Counted from the first letter of the stretch, positions 30,515 to 39,562 are shown. The stretch is DNA of 48,417 bases from Planctomycetaceae bacterium (GCA_011525755.1 WYBS01000110.1:1-48417); one strand, 5' to 3'. Notes: generated from the letters alone by a model not told the origin. Numbers and translations are program-made.

Positions 30515-31360
30515 ATGGGCGCCAAGGGGACTTCCGGGGTCGATCGGGACAGCCAGTTCAAGAAGGGCGACGTGATCGTCCGCTGCCGCGACGTCCGCAT
30601 GAGCTACGACGGCCGGCCGATCCTCAAGGGGGTGAATCTCGAGGTCCGGAAGGGCGAGACGCTCGTGATCATGGGCGGATCGGGGCACGGCAAGAGCACG
30701 ATGCTCCGGCTCATGATCGGAGCGGAGAAGCCGGACAGCGGGACGGTCGAGCTCTTCGGCCAGGAAATCACGAAGTTGAGCGAGCAGGAGCTCTACCCGA
30801 TCAAGAAGCGCTTCGGCGTCCTCTTCCAGTCGGGCGCTCTCTACAACTCGATGACCGTCGGCGAGAACATCGCGCTGCCGCTCCGCGAGCACACGGACCT
30901 CGACGAGAAGATCATCTCGATCATCATCAAGCTGAAGCTCGAGCTCGTCGGGCTCCGGGACTTCGAGCACCTCGTGCCCTCGCAGCTCTCCGGGGGCATG
31001 AAGAAGCGCGTCGGGCTCGCGCGCGCGATCGCGCTCGACCCCGAGATCATCTTCTACGACGAGCCCGGCGCCGGGCTCGACCCGGTGATGCTCGCGGTGA
31101 TCGACGAGCTGATCATGGGCCTCGGCGAGAAGCTCGGGGTCGCGTCGATCGTCGTGACGCACGAGATGCAGTCGGCGTTCCGGATCGCGGACCGGATGGT
31201 CCTCATGCACGGCGGGCTCGTCCTCGCGGAGGGCACGCCCGAGCAGATCCGGACGACGACCGACCCCGTCGTGCAGCAGTTCATCCAAGGCAAGGCGGAA
31301 GGGCCGATCCCCCTCCGCCTCTCGAGCCGCGACTTCGCGGAGGATCTCCTGGGAGGCTAG
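30515..31360 (+). CDS. mlaF: MlaF-type ABC transporter ATPase
   Basis: The 281-residue ATPase has Walker A GGSGHGKST near residue 55, the family segment FGVLFQSGALYNSMTVGENI, an ABC signature LSGGMKKRVGLARAI near 156 and Walker B IIFYDEPGAGLDPV. The GAGLDPV and QSGALYNS features are typical of MlaF/Ttg2A. An N-terminal extension of about 15 residues is unusual. GGAG precedes the ATG, 8 bases after the mlaE stop. It powers lipid transport with MlaE and MlaD. Confidence 0.93.
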   Translation: MGAKGTSGVDRDSQFKKGDVIVRCRDVRMSYDGRPILKGVNLEVRKGETLVIMGGSGHGKSTMLRLMIGAEKPDSGTVELFGQEITKLSEQELYPIKKRFGVLFQSGALYNSMTVGENIALPLREHTDLDEKIISIIIKLKLELVGLRDFEHLVPSQLSGGMKKRVGLARAIALDPEIIFYDEPGAGLDPVMLAVIDELIMGLGEKLGVASIVVTHEMQSAFRIADRMVLMHGGLVLAEGTPEQIRTTTDPVVQQFIQGKAEGPIPLRLSSRDFAEDLLGG

Positions 31361-31363
31361 GAC

Positions 31364-32605
31364 ATGGCGGCAGGCGGCAAGGCGGCGGAGATCCGGGCGG
31401 GCCTCGTGGTGGTCGTCGGGCTCCTTGTCCTCGGGATCGGCCTCTACATCGTGAGCGGCGGCGCGGAGAAGTTCGCGGACAAGAGCCGCCTCACCATCCA
31501 CTTCCGGGACGCGGGGGGGATCGGGGGGGGCGACACCGTCTTCGTCGCGGGCCAGAGGGCGGGCCAGGTCTTGAGCATCGAGACCGTGATGTTCACGCAC
31601 GAGGGGGTCCGCAGCCGGTGGGTGGCGGTGACGATCGAGATCCGGAAGAACATCGAGATCCCGGTCGACAGCGTGTTCAAGATCTCGAAGTCGATCACGA
31701 ACGTCGTCCAGATGAACATCGACTACGGGACGAGCAACGACCTCGCCCGCGAGACGTCGGACCGCCTCGTCGGCAAGCGTCTCGCGAACGTGGACGAGCT
31801 CGTCGACAGCTACCAGGAGCTCGGCGGCGTCGCCCGGGAGGCGGCGGACAACCTCAACGGCCTCATCCTCGACGCCCGCGAGAAGGTGAAGGAGATCGAC
31901 CTCCGGGGCATGCAGAACGAGGCCCGCGACATGCTCGTCGCGCTCCGGGAGGCGGCGACCGATCTGCGCGCGCTGGTCCAGGACAACAAGGCGCGCATCG
32001 ATCGGATCGTGGGCAACGTCGAGACCCTGACGACGGGGCTCAAGGACGACTGGCCGACGGTGAGCGGCAAGGCGCAGGGGGTCCTCGACGAGGCGCGGGA
32101 GGCCGCGGCCGAGGTGAAGGGGATCCTGAAGGAGAACCGGGAGGGGCTGAAGTCGATCGTGCAGAGGCTCGACGACGCGGCGATCCGGATCGGGCCGGTC
32201 TTCGCGAGGATGGAGGACATCACCCGCGCGGCGAACGACGCGGTCCTCGAGATGCGTCCCGGCCTCGCCCGGAGCCTCGCGTCCGCCTCGAAGGCCTTCG
32301 AGAACTTCCAGGCGCTCACCGAGGACCTGAAGACGGCGCCGTGGAAGCTCATCAACAAGCCCTCCGACAAGGAGTCGGACTACGTCCACCTCTACAACGC
32401 CGCCCGCAACTACGTCGACGCGGCGGGCCGCGTCGCGGTGGCCGTGCAGGATCTCGAGACGCTGCGGAAGCTGGGCGTCCTCGGCGACGAGTCGCGGGCC
32501 GACCTCATCGAGCGGACGCTCGCGACGATGCAGGAGGCGCTCGCGGAGTTCGAGGCGAACCAGAAGCGGTTCTCGAGCCTCATCACCGCCACGGCGGGGA
32601 AGTGA
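31364..32605 (+). CDS. mlaD: MCE-domain protein (MlaD-like)
   Basis: The 413-residue protein has a transmembrane anchor (AGLVVVVGLLVLGIGLYIV, about 12-32) and an MCE domain. The MCE region includes IHFRDAGGIGGGDTVFVAGQRAGQV near 43-65 and SITNVVQMNIDYG near 112. A long helical C-terminal region (about 150-410) follows, as in larger MCE proteins that form a needle or helical bundle. It binds lipids in the periplasm and is the third component of the mlaEFD operon, 3 bases after mlaF. Confidence 0.9.
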   Translation: MAAGGKAAEIRAGLVVVVGLLVLGIGLYIVSGGAEKFADKSRLTIHFRDAGGIGGGDTVFVAGQRAGQVLSIETVMFTHEGVRSRWVAVTIEIRKNIEIPVDSVFKISKSITNVVQMNIDYGTSNDLARETSDRLVGKRLANVDELVDSYQELGGVAREAADNLNGLILDAREKVKEIDLRGMQNEARDMLVALREAATDLRALVQDNKARIDRIVGNVETLTTGLKDDWPTVSGKAQGVLDEAREAAAEVKGILKENREGLKSIVQRLDDAAIRIGPVFARMEDITRAANDAVLEMRPGLARSLASASKAFENFQALTEDLKTAPWKLINKPSDKESDYVHLYNAARNYVDAAGRVAVAVQDLETLRKLGVLGDESRADLIERTLATMQEALAEFEANQKRFSSLITATAGK

Positions 32606-32699
32606 CCCGAGCCGGTCCGTCCCGCCGCCCGGCCGCCGGCCTCTACGCCGGAGCGCCCGGCGCGAGGGCGGGAGGCCCCCCAAAACTGGCCCGCGGTTC

Positions 32700-32705
32700 G
32701 AGAAT
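32700..32705 (+). promoter_or_regulatory. -10-like box GAGAAT before malate dehydrogenase gene
   Basis: GAGAAT ends 7 bases before the ATG at 32713 and overlaps an in-frame ATG at 32704. It is a weak match, cited because spacing fits the leaderless pattern. Confidence 0.3.
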
Positions 32706-32712
32706 GCGGGGT

Positions 32713-33642
32713 ATGCACAAGGTCTCCATCGTCGGCGCGGGCAACGTCGGAGCGACCTGCGCCTACCAGATCGCGGCGAAAAACCTCGCGGACGTCACGA
32801 TGATCGACATCGTCGACGGCCTCCCGCAGGGCAAGGCGCTCGACATGGCGCAGTGCGGGGCGATCTTCGACTTCGACGCGAAGGTGGAGGGGGCGAACGA
32901 CCTCTCCGCGCTCGCGAAGAGCGATGTCGTCGTGGTCACGAGCGGCATCGCGAGGAAGCCCGGCATGGACCGGATGGACCTCCTGAAGACGAACGCGACG
33001 ATCCTGAAGGACGTCTCGGCGGCGATCAGGAAGCACGCCCCCGACGCGATCGTCGTGGTCATCACGAACCCGCTCGACGTGATGTCCTACGTCGCCTACA
33101 AGGTGACCGGCTTCCCGCGAGAGCGGGTGGTGGGCATGGCGGGCGTCCTCGACGCCGCGCGGTTCCGCCGCTTCCTCGCGTGGGAGCTCAAGGTCTCCGT
33201 CCGCGACGTGAACGCGATGGTCCTCGGCGGCCACGGCGACCAGATGGTCCCGCTCCCGCGGTTCAGCACCGTGAACGGGGTGACGGTGACGGAGCTGATC
33301 CCGAAGGACAGGCTCGACGCGATCGTCGCCCGCACGCGCGGCGGCGGCGGCGAGATCGTGAAGCTCCTGAAGACCGGCAGCGCCTACTACGCTCCCGCGG
33401 GCTCCGCGGTCGTGATGGTCGAGGCGATCCTCAAGGACACGGGCCACATGGTCCCCGCCTGCGCCTACCTCGACGGCGAGTACGGCTACAAGGGCATCCA
33501 CCTGGGCGTGCCCGTCCGGCTCGGCCGCGAGGGCGTGAAGCAGATCGTCGAGCTGAAGCTCGCACCGGACGAGAAGAAGATGCTCGACACCAGCGCGGAA
33601 GCCGTCAAGAAGGGTGTCGAGGAAGTCGTCCAGTTCCTCTAG
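32713..33642 (+). CDS. mdh: NAD-dependent malate dehydrogenase (LDH-like type)
   Basis: The 309-residue protein interconverts malate and oxaloacetate in the TCA cycle. It has GAGNVGATCA near residue 10 (NAD site), the acidic MIDIVDG, GIARKPGMDRMDLL with substrate arginine, VVITNPLDVMSY, and the catalytic GGHGDQMVPL histidine near 173. These fit the LDH-like MDH group of about 310 residues. ATG 32713 gives the usual N-terminus (MHKVSIVGAG); ATG 32704 would add three residues. A strong terminator follows. Confidence 0.95.
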   Translation: MHKVSIVGAGNVGATCAYQIAAKNLADVTMIDIVDGLPQGKALDMAQCGAIFDFDAKVEGANDLSALAKSDVVVVTSGIARKPGMDRMDLLKTNATILKDVSAAIRKHAPDAIVVVITNPLDVMSYVAYKVTGFPRERVVGMAGVLDAARFRRFLAWELKVSVRDVNAMVLGGHGDQMVPLPRFSTVNGVTVTELIPKDRLDAIVARTRGGGGEIVKLLKTGSAYYAPAGSAVVMVEAILKDTGHMVPACAYLDGEYGYKGIHLGVPVRLGREGVKQIVELKLAPDEKKMLDTSAEAVKKGVEEVVQFL

Positions 33643-33658
33643 AGAGCACGAACCACAG

Positions 33659-33693
33659 GGGGCCCGGGGGCAGCAGAAGCCGGGCCCCTTCTT
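33659..33693 (+). terminator. Hairpin terminator after mdh
   Basis: GGGGCCCGG (33659-33667) pairs with CCGGGCCCC (33680-33688), loop 12 bases, followed by TTCTT. The stem is very GC-rich; the T-run is short. It also separates mdh from the convergent Kelch gene. Confidence 0.75.
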
Positions 33694-33787
33694 CCCCCCG
33701 GCCGCCGGGTCCAGGTCCGCTCCGGACGGGCGCGGGTCCGCATGAAGCCGTCGCGAAGCGGACCGCGGCCCTGCCGGCGCCTGCGGC

Positions 33788-35275
33788 TCACTCCTCGGGG
33801 CGGATGGCGACGACCTGGCGGAGGCCCTCGCCGAGGGTGCCGATCCCGCCCGTGATCCACACCTTGCCGTCCGAGCCGAGCGCGGATGCGTGGTGCGAGG
33901 TCGGCTTCGGCAGCGTCACCGGCGCGCGGAAGATGCGGCCGGTCGCCCCGATCGGGTGGAAGACGTCGATCGTGTCGTGGATCTTCGGCGGGCTCGCGTT
34001 CAGGTCGAAGCCGCCGATCAGCAGCACGCGCCCGTCGGGGAACGCCGTCGCCGTCGAGAACGGCCGCGGGTCCGGCATCTGGTTCACCGCGCCGAGGAAG
34101 CCGTAGCGCGAGTCCCAGATCGTCACGCCGCGCGAGTCGACGCCGCTCGCGACGAAGGGCCGGCCGTCCGCGAGCGCCGTTCCCGCGCCGAAGAAGTGCG
34201 CGAAGAAGGGCGTGCCGAGCTGCAGGGAGAAGGCCCCCGTGTCCTCCCTCCAGAGCGTCGCGGAGGGGAGCCCGCTCGTGCCGCCGATGATCACCACGTC
34301 GCCGGCCAGCGTCGTCGCCGAGAAGTGCGAGGCGCGGCCGGTCTCCATGCGCGAAGGGACGAGCGTCCATGCGTCGGCGACGGGATCGTAGATCTCCGCG
34401 TCGGCGCGGAAGATGAGCGTCACGCCGTCGTTCGCGAGCCCCTGGCCCCCCGTGACGAGCACGCGGCCGTCGGCGAGGAGCGCCGCATCCGCGAAGGAGC
34501 GCGCGGCGTGGAGGACGGCGGCCGACGAGAACGTGCCGGCGACCGGGTCGTAGATCTCGCAGCTCGCGACGGGAACGAAGGGGAACGAGGAGCTCTCGCC
34601 GCCGGCAAGGAGAACGCGGCCGTCCGCGAGCGTCACCTGCACGTGCGCGGCGCGGGCGGCGAGGGGGCCGGGCACGATCCGCTGGCTCGTGCCGTTCGTG
34701 AAGAGGAGCTCGGCGCTCGCGAGCGCCGGCTCCCCGTCGAGCGGATAGCCGCCGGCGACGAGGAAGAGCCCGCCCGGGATCCGCGTCATCCGGTGGAGGA
34801 AGCGGCCGGTGAAGAGCGGGTTCCCCTTCGACTCGACCTGGGCCTGCACCGGGAGGACGGGGCCTTCCTCCTCGGTCCGGAACTGGAAGGCGTAGTCCTT
34901 GTCCAAAGGCTCGCCGGTCTGGTCGAGGACGTCCGTCGTGACCTCGATCGTGTGGGTCGCGAAGGGGTAGTAGCCGGAGAGCGGCGTGAAACGCACCTGG
35001 GTCTGGGGCAGCGGCGTGACCACGCGGGTGCCGATGATCTCGTCGCCGCTCTCGGCCACGACCCGGAACGAGTCCGGCGTGAGGGAGCTCGCATCGACGG
35101 GCTTCGAGAAGGTGACGAGGATCACCTCGGAGAGCGGAACGTCCTCCGACGAGCTTCGCGGGAGGATCGACGTCACCTGGAACGTGACCGGCTCGGGCCC
35201 GCCGCCGCCCCCGGAGCCCCCCCCGCATCCCGCGAAGAGGAGAACGGCCAAGAGTCCGACGTGACGCCACGTCAT
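33788..35275 (-). CDS. Lipoprotein with Ig-like domain and Kelch repeats
   Basis: The 495-residue product has a lipobox (LLFAGC) followed by a Gly-rich linker encoded by a G/C-run repeat. A bacterial Ig-like domain of the SbsA/Big type comes next (PRSSSEDVPLSEVILVTFSK and SFRVV, about 40-135). Kelch-type propeller blades with repeated LADGRVLLAGG and FPDGRVLLIGG patterns run to the end. Such proteins sit on the outer surface and bind other molecules. The ATG at 35275 is chosen because GGAGG lies 5 bases before it. A TAGAAT box is 27 bases upstream. Confidence 0.82.
   Translation of the reverse strand: MTWRHVGLLAVLLFAGCGGGSGGGGGPEPVTFQVTSILPRSSSEDVPLSEVILVTFSKPVDASSLTPDSFRVVAESGDEIIGTRVVTPLPQTQVRFTPLSGYYPFATHTIEVTTDVLDQTGEPLDKDYAFQFRTEEEGPVLPVQAQVESKGNPLFTGRFLHRMTRIPGGLFLVAGGYPLDGEPALASAELLFTNGTSQRIVPGPLAARAAHVQVTLADGRVLLAGGESSSFPFVPVASCEIYDPVAGTFSSAAVLHAARSFADAALLADGRVLVTGGQGLANDGVTLIFRADAEIYDPVADAWTLVPSRMETGRASHFSATTLAGDVVIIGGTSGLPSATLWREDTGAFSLQLGTPFFAHFFGAGTALADGRPFVASGVDSRGVTIWDSRYGFLGAVNQMPDPRPFSTATAFPDGRVLLIGGFDLNASPPKIHDTIDVFHPIGATGRIFRAPVTLPKPTSHHASALGSDGKVWITGGIGTLGEGLRQVVAIRPEE
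35208..35224. repeat. Dispersed G/C-run repeat, GGAG type, inside the Kelch lipoprotein linker
   Basis: CCCCCGGAGCCCCCCCC encodes the poly-glycine linker just after the lipidated cysteine (GCGGGSGGGGG). Confidence 0.6.
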
Positions 35276-35302
35276 CAAGACCTCCACCTGCACCGTGAGA
35301 CC

Positions 35303-35308
35303 ATTCTA
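35303..35308 (-). promoter_or_regulatory. -10-like box TAGAAT upstream of the Kelch lipoprotein gene
   Basis: TAGAAT on the minus strand ends 27 bases before the ATG at 35275, leaving room for the GGAGG ribosome binding site. Confidence 0.4.
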
Positions 35309-35367
35309 TCCCCGGGAGGGGCAATGGGGAGGGGGTTCGGGGGAGGGGGCCGCGGAACCCCGTGAAG

Positions 35368-36117
35368 CTACGCTTCGCGGGCGAGGAAAATCATCTCCGG
35401 CGAGTCGTCGGCGAACGCGGACCGGTCGAAGTCCCCGTAGAGCGCCTCCACCTCGAGGCCGGCCCGGGCAAGGATGTGTTCCAGCTCGAACCGGTAGAAC
35501 CAGCGCATCTCGAACCGGGTCTCCTGCCGCTCGATCCCGCCCCGGGCGTCCTCGACTTCCCACCGGAGGGTCACCTCGTTGACCTGCCGGGAGGGGTGGG
35601 GGACGGTGCTCGAGTAGCGCCGGACCCGCAGCCCCCCCTCCGTCCGCTCGAAGTCGAGCTTCTCCGGCCGCGGCGCGGCGAGGAACGCGAGCTTCGGCTG
35701 GAAGAAGTCGAAGACGAGGCGGCCCCCCGGCGCGAGGTGGCGGCGCATGTTCGCGAAGAGGCGGACGTGGTCCTCAGCGTCGATGACGTGGGCGATCGGG
35801 CGGAACGGGATCGTCACCAGCGCGTAGGCGCGCCCGGCGTCGAAGTCCCGCATGTCGCCCACGCGGACGTCGGCCTCCGGCAGTTTCGCCCGGAGCCTCC
35901 GGAGCATGGCCTCGCTCCCGTCGACGCCCGTGATCTCGATGCCCTTCCCGGCCGTCGGGACGAGGACGCGGCCCGTGCCGCAGCCGAACTCGAGGACCGG
36001 GCCCCCCGAGCGGAGGGCCTCCTCGACGTAGAAGGCGACGTCGCCCGACGGCGTCCGGAAGTGGGCGTAGTCGCCGTCGTAGAAGCGCGTGATCGCGGAT
36101 TCGCCCTCGTACGGCAT
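35368..36117 (-). CDS. Class I SAM-dependent methyltransferase
   Basis: The 249-residue protein has motif I VLEFGCGTGRVLVPTA near residue 41, motif II with an acidic residue in ITGVDGSEAMLRRL, and a post-I segment VRVGDMRDFD. It then has LAPGGRLVFDFF. The rest is beta-rich. It should transfer a methyl group from SAM; the substrate is unknown. It lies 52 bases after argH on the same strand and may be read through from the arginine cluster, though a repeat-like G/C stretch (36151-36163) separates them. Confidence 0.83.
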   Translation of the reverse strand: MPYEGESAITRFYDGDYAHFRTPSGDVAFYVEEALRSGGPVLEFGCGTGRVLVPTAGKGIEITGVDGSEAMLRRLRAKLPEADVRVGDMRDFDAGRAYALVTIPFRPIAHVIDAEDHVRLFANMRRHLAPGGRLVFDFFQPKLAFLAAPRPEKLDFERTEGGLRVRRYSSTVPHPSRQVNEVTLRWEVEDARGGIERQETRFEMRWFYRFELEHILARAGLEVEALYGDFDRSAFADDSPEMIFLAREA

Positions 36118-36150
36118 ACGGGTGGAACCGGCGGGGGCCGCGGAGGTTCG

Positions 36151-36163
36151 CCCCCGGACCCCC
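36151..36163. repeat. G/C-run repeat variant between argH and the methyltransferase gene
   Basis: CCCCCGGACCCCC lacks the G of the GGAG centre. It lies in the 52-bp intergenic gap. Confidence 0.4.
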
Positions 36164-36169
36164 GTTCCT

Positions 36170-37555
36170 CTACCAGGAGCCGACGCGGCGGTTCCAGGAG
36201 GCGAGCGACCGCTTCACGCGGCCGGGGGCGGTGCCGCCGGCAGCGCCTTTCGCCTTGAGCGCGGCGGGGACGGCGAGGACCTTGCGCACGTCGGGGCCGA
36301 ACTCCTCCGCCTCCGCCCGGAGGTCCTCGAGGGGCAGCGCGCTCACGTCGATCCCCTTCGCCTCCGCCTTCGCCACGAGGCGGCCGACCACCTCGTGCGC
36401 GCGGCGGAAGGGCATCCCCTTCCGCGCGAGGTAGTCCGCGAGCTCGATCGCGAGGAGGTGGAAGCCCTCGAGCGCCGCGGCGCAGCGCGCCTTGTCGAAG
36501 GAGATCCCGTCGACCGTCGCCGAGAGCGCTGCCGAGACCGCGACGACCGTGTCGAAGGCGTCGAAGACCGCCTCCTTGTCCTCCTGCAGGTCCTTGTTGT
36601 AGGCGAGCGGGAGCCCCTTCATGGTCGTCAGGAGCGCCGCGAGGTGGCCGATGACGCGGCCCGCCTTGCCGCGCGCGAGTTCCGCGCCGTCGGGGTTCTT
36701 CTTCTGCGGGAGGAGGCTCGAGCCCGTCGCGACCTCGTCGGAGAGCCTCACGAAGCCGAACTCCGCGGAGGACCAGAGGACGATCTCCTCGCCGAGGCGC
36801 GAGAGGTGGACCGCGAGGAGCGCGGAGGCCGCGAGGAACTCGACCGCGCCGTCGCGCGACCCGACCGCGTCGAGGCTGTTGTCCGAGACCTCCTTCAGGC
36901 CGAGCTCCCACGCGAGGCGCTTCCGGTCGACCGGGAACCCGGTGCCGACCGCGGCGCCGGAGCCGAGCGGGAGCACGTCGCAGCGGCGGCGCGCGTCGGC
37001 GAAACGGTCGCGGTCCCGCGCGAGCATCGTGACGTACGCGAGCAGGTGGTGGGCGGCGAGCACCGGCTGCGCGCGCTGGAGGTGCGTGTAGGCGGGGATC
37101 GCGATCGGCCCCGCCCGTTTCGCGGCGTGGAGGAGCGACTGCGCGAGCGCCTTCAGCGCCGAGGACACCTCGTCGCAGGCGCGGCGGAGCCAGAGGCAGA
37201 GGTCGGTCGCCACCTGGTCGTTCCGGCTGCGACCCGTGTGGAGCTTCTCGCCCGCGCTGCCGACGAGCTCGACGAGGCGCCTCTCGACGGCGGTGTGGAT
37301 GTCCTCGTCGGTCGGCTTCTCCCGGAACCGGCCCTGCGCGAACTCCTGCCGCACGCGCTCGAGGCCCCGGACGACCGCCTGGAGCTCCTGGCCGTCGAGG
37401 ACGCCCGCGTGGCGGAGCGCACGTGCCCAGGCGACGGATGCCGTGACATCCTCGTCGTAGAGGCGGCGGTCGAACGCGAAGGAGCGGTTCAACGCGTCGA
37501 TGCGCGGGTCGAGCCGCCCCTTGAACCGTCCGCCCCACATGCGCTTGCCGCTCAT
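36170..37555 (-). CDS. argH: Argininosuccinate lyase
   Basis: The 461-residue enzyme cleaves argininosuccinate into arginine and fumarate, the last step of the pathway. It has WGGRF near residue 7, TDEDIHTAVERRL near 84, GRSRNDQVATDL near 109, YTHLQRAQPV near 157 and the fumarase-superfamily signature GSSLLPQKKNPD near 279 with the catalytic serine. The start overlaps the end of the upstream deacylase gene (ATGA). It is the last arg gene of the cluster. Confidence 0.96.
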   Translation of the reverse strand: MSGKRMWGGRFKGRLDPRIDALNRSFAFDRRLYDEDVTASVAWARALRHAGVLDGQELQAVVRGLERVRQEFAQGRFREKPTDEDIHTAVERRLVELVGSAGEKLHTGRSRNDQVATDLCLWLRRACDEVSSALKALAQSLLHAAKRAGPIAIPAYTHLQRAQPVLAAHHLLAYVTMLARDRDRFADARRRCDVLPLGSGAAVGTGFPVDRKRLAWELGLKEVSDNSLDAVGSRDGAVEFLAASALLAVHLSRLGEEIVLWSSAEFGFVRLSDEVATGSSLLPQKKNPDGAELARGKAGRVIGHLAALLTTMKGLPLAYNKDLQEDKEAVFDAFDTVVAVSAALSATVDGISFDKARCAAALEGFHLLAIELADYLARKGMPFRRAHEVVGRLVAKAEAKGIDVSALPLEDLRAEAEEFGPDVRKVLAVPAALKAKGAAGGTAPGRVKRSLASWNRRVGSW

Positions 37556-38586
37556 GCCGCCCCCGTCGCGAAGTAGCGCTCGATCGCGCCGACGTACACC
37601 TCGACGCCCTTCCGGAGCGCCTCGACCTCGATCCACTCGTCCGCCGCGTGGCTCTGCTCGCTCCGGCCGGGGCCGAGGACGATCCCCGGCGCCGCGCGGA
37701 CGTGGAAGAGGTCGGAGACCCCGCCGAACGCGCGCGGCACCGCCTGCCCGGCCGCGGCGAGCGCCGCCTGGACGATCCGCGCGTCGGGCGCCGTCTCGAC
37801 GGGCGCGATCCGCTCGCTCACGAGGTCCACCTCGCTCTCGGCGACACCCTTCACCATCTCGAAGAGCGCGCGGTTGTCGAGCTGCGGAAGCGTCCGCGCG
37901 TCCACCTCGATCGTGCACTCGGGCGGGACGACGTTCGTCCGCACGCCGCCCTTGATCACGGTCGCCTGGGCGGTCGCGGGCCCCAGCAGGGGGTGGACGG
38001 GCAGCGGGAGCTGTGCCAGCCGCATCACGTCGCGCGCGGCCTTCTCGATCGCGTTCTCGCCCTGCCACGGCCGCGCCGCGTGGGCGCGCTTCCCGCGCGC
38101 GATCAGCCGCAGCCGCAGGAGCCCCCGCTGGCAGGAGCAGACCTCGAGCGCGGTCGGCTCGCCGATGATCGACGCGGAGACCTTCGGGAGGCTCGGCAGC
38201 AGCGTCCCGAGCCCCTCGCCGCCCGTCTCCTCGTCGCAGGTCGCGGCGAGCACGAGCCGGCCGGTCGCGGGCACCTTCGCCCGAACGAAGGCGCAGACGA
38301 GCGCGGCGAGAGGCCCTTTCGCGTCGTTCGCGCCGAGCCCCATCACCTTGCCGTCCCGGACCTCCGCGCCGTGCGGGTCGATCGTCCACTCCGGCGACGC
38401 GGGGACCGTGTCCGTGTGGCTGTTCAGCAGGAGCGTGTCCGGGCCGGAGCCGCGGACGGCGAAGAGGTTCCGGCCCTCCACCGCGGCCCCCTGGAGCGTC
38501 TCCCGCAGGAGCGCAATGCAGCCCTGCTCGCTCCCCGAGACCGAGGGTATCCGGACCAGCGCGCGCGTGAGATCGACGACGTCCAT
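37552..38586 (-). CDS. argE: M20-family N-acyl-citrulline/ornithine deacylase (ArgE-like)
   Basis: The 344-residue metallohydrolase has the M20 zinc ligands and catalytic residues: LNSHTDTVP near residue 55 (His, catalytic Asp), LGANDAKG near 85 (bridging Asp), CDEETGGEG near 118 (catalytic and ligand Glu), GEPTALEV near 142 and SEQSHAADEWI near 315 (His). ArgE or the related ArgE' removes the acyl group. Since the cluster carbamoyltransferase is of the acyl-ornithine type, the likely substrate is N-acyl-citrulline rather than N-acetylornithine. Its start is directly next to the argB stop. Confidence 0.87.
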   Translation of the reverse strand: MDVVDLTRALVRIPSVSGSEQGCIALLRETLQGAAVEGRNLFAVRGSGPDTLLLNSHTDTVPASPEWTIDPHGAEVRDGKVMGLGANDAKGPLAALVCAFVRAKVPATGRLVLAATCDEETGGEGLGTLLPSLPKVSASIIGEPTALEVCSCQRGLLRLRLIARGKRAHAARPWQGENAIEKAARDVMRLAQLPLPVHPLLGPATAQATVIKGGVRTNVVPPECTIEVDARTLPQLDNRALFEMVKGVAESEVDLVSERIAPVETAPDARIVQAALAAAGQAVPRAFGGVSDLFHVRAAPGIVLGPGRSEQSHAADEWIEVEALRKGVEVYVGAIERYFATGAA

Positions 38587-39504
38587 CTACTCGTCGAGGT
38601 ACCGGGCCTCCTCCTCGGTCGTCGTCACCATCGTGCCGGTGCCCTCCTTCGTGAAGAGCTCGACGAGGAGGCTGTGCGTCAGCTTGCCGTCGAGGATGTG
38701 GGCGCGGCGCACGCCGCCGCGCACGGCCTCGATGAGCGTCTGGATCTTCGGCACCATCCCGCCGCGGATCGCGCCGGTCTTGAGCATCTCCTCGCACCGG
38801 CTCGCGCTGATGTACGAGATGAGGCTCTCCTCGTCGTCGGGGTTCTCGAGGAGGCCGGGCGCGTCCGTCAGGAGGATGAGCTTGCCCGCCTTCATGTCCG
38901 CCGCCACGCGCGCCGCCACCGTGTCCGCGTTGATGTTGTAGACGTTGCCCGAGCGGTCGCTGCCGAGCGAGCAGAGGACGGGGACGTAGCCGTCGTCGAG
39001 GAGCTTCTGGAGGAGCCGGGTGTTCACGCTCGCGATGTCGCCCACGTGGCCCCAGTCCACGTGGGTCGTCTTGCCCGTCTTCGGGTCGGTCACGTCGGTG
39101 GCCGGGCGGCGCACGGCCCGGATCAGGTCGCCGTCGACGCCCGAGACGCCGACCGCGAGGATCCCGTGGCGCCGGAGCGCGCCGAGGATGTCGATGTTGA
39201 TCTGCCCGCCGAAGACCATCTTCGCGACCTCGAGCGTCTGGTCGTCGGTGATGCGCCGGCCCTGCACGAGCTGCGGCTCGTGGCCGAGGCGCCGCTGGAG
39301 GTCGCTCGCCTGGGGCCCGCCGCCGTGGACGACGACGGGGCGCACGCCCACGTGGAAGACGAGCGCGATGTCGGCCGCGAGGTTGTCGAGCGCCGCCGGG
39401 TCGCGCGCGATCTCGCCGCCGCACTTGATGACGAACGTGGCGCCCTTGTGCTCGCGGATGTAGGGGAGCGCCTGGAGGAGGGTTTCGACGTCCTGTCCGT
39501 TCAT
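38587..39504 (-). CDS. argB: N-acetylglutamate kinase (or N-acylglutamate kinase)
   Basis: The 305-residue kinase phosphorylates N-acylglutamate. It has FVIKCGGEIA near residue 24, VHGGGPQ near 58, ITDDQTLEV near 84, NINADTVAARVAADM near 187 and LLTDAPGLL. An N-terminal helix (DVETLLQALPYIREHKG) is the feature of arginine-sensitive ArgB enzymes such as those of Pseudomonas and Thermotoga, so feedback inhibition by arginine is likely. Cys replaces the usual Tyr in IKYGG. A TATGAT box (39520-39525) is a possible internal promoter. Confidence 0.95.
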   Translation of the reverse strand: MNGQDVETLLQALPYIREHKGATFVIKCGGEIARDPAALDNLAADIALVFHVGVRPVVVHGGGPQASDLQRRLGHEPQLVQGRRITDDQTLEVAKMVFGGQINIDILGALRRHGILAVGVSGVDGDLIRAVRRPATDVTDPKTGKTTHVDWGHVGDIASVNTRLLQKLLDDGYVPVLCSLGSDRSGNVYNINADTVAARVAADMKAGKLILLTDAPGLLENPDDEESLISYISASRCEEMLKTGAIRGGMVPKIQTLIEAVRGGVRRAHILDGKLTHSLLVELFTKEGTGTMVTTTEEEARYLDE

Positions 39505-39519
39505 TGCCGAAGGGGGGCG

Positions 39520-39525
39520 ATCATA
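39520..39525 (-). promoter_or_regulatory. -10-like box TATGAT upstream of argB
   Basis: TATGAT on the minus strand ends 15 bases before the argB ATG, in the only sizeable gap of the arginine cluster. No -35 match is clear. Confidence 0.3.
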
Positions 39526-39541
39526 CCGCGGCCCGCGAGGA

Positions 39542-39558
39542 GGGGGGGCGCGGGGGGG
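39542..39558. repeat. Dispersed G/C-run repeat, GCG type (reverse), between argF and argB
   Basis: GGGGGGGCGCGGGGGGG, the exact reverse complement of the copy at 14808-14824, fills the gap between argF and argB. Confidence 0.65.
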
Positions 39559-39562
39559 AGGG

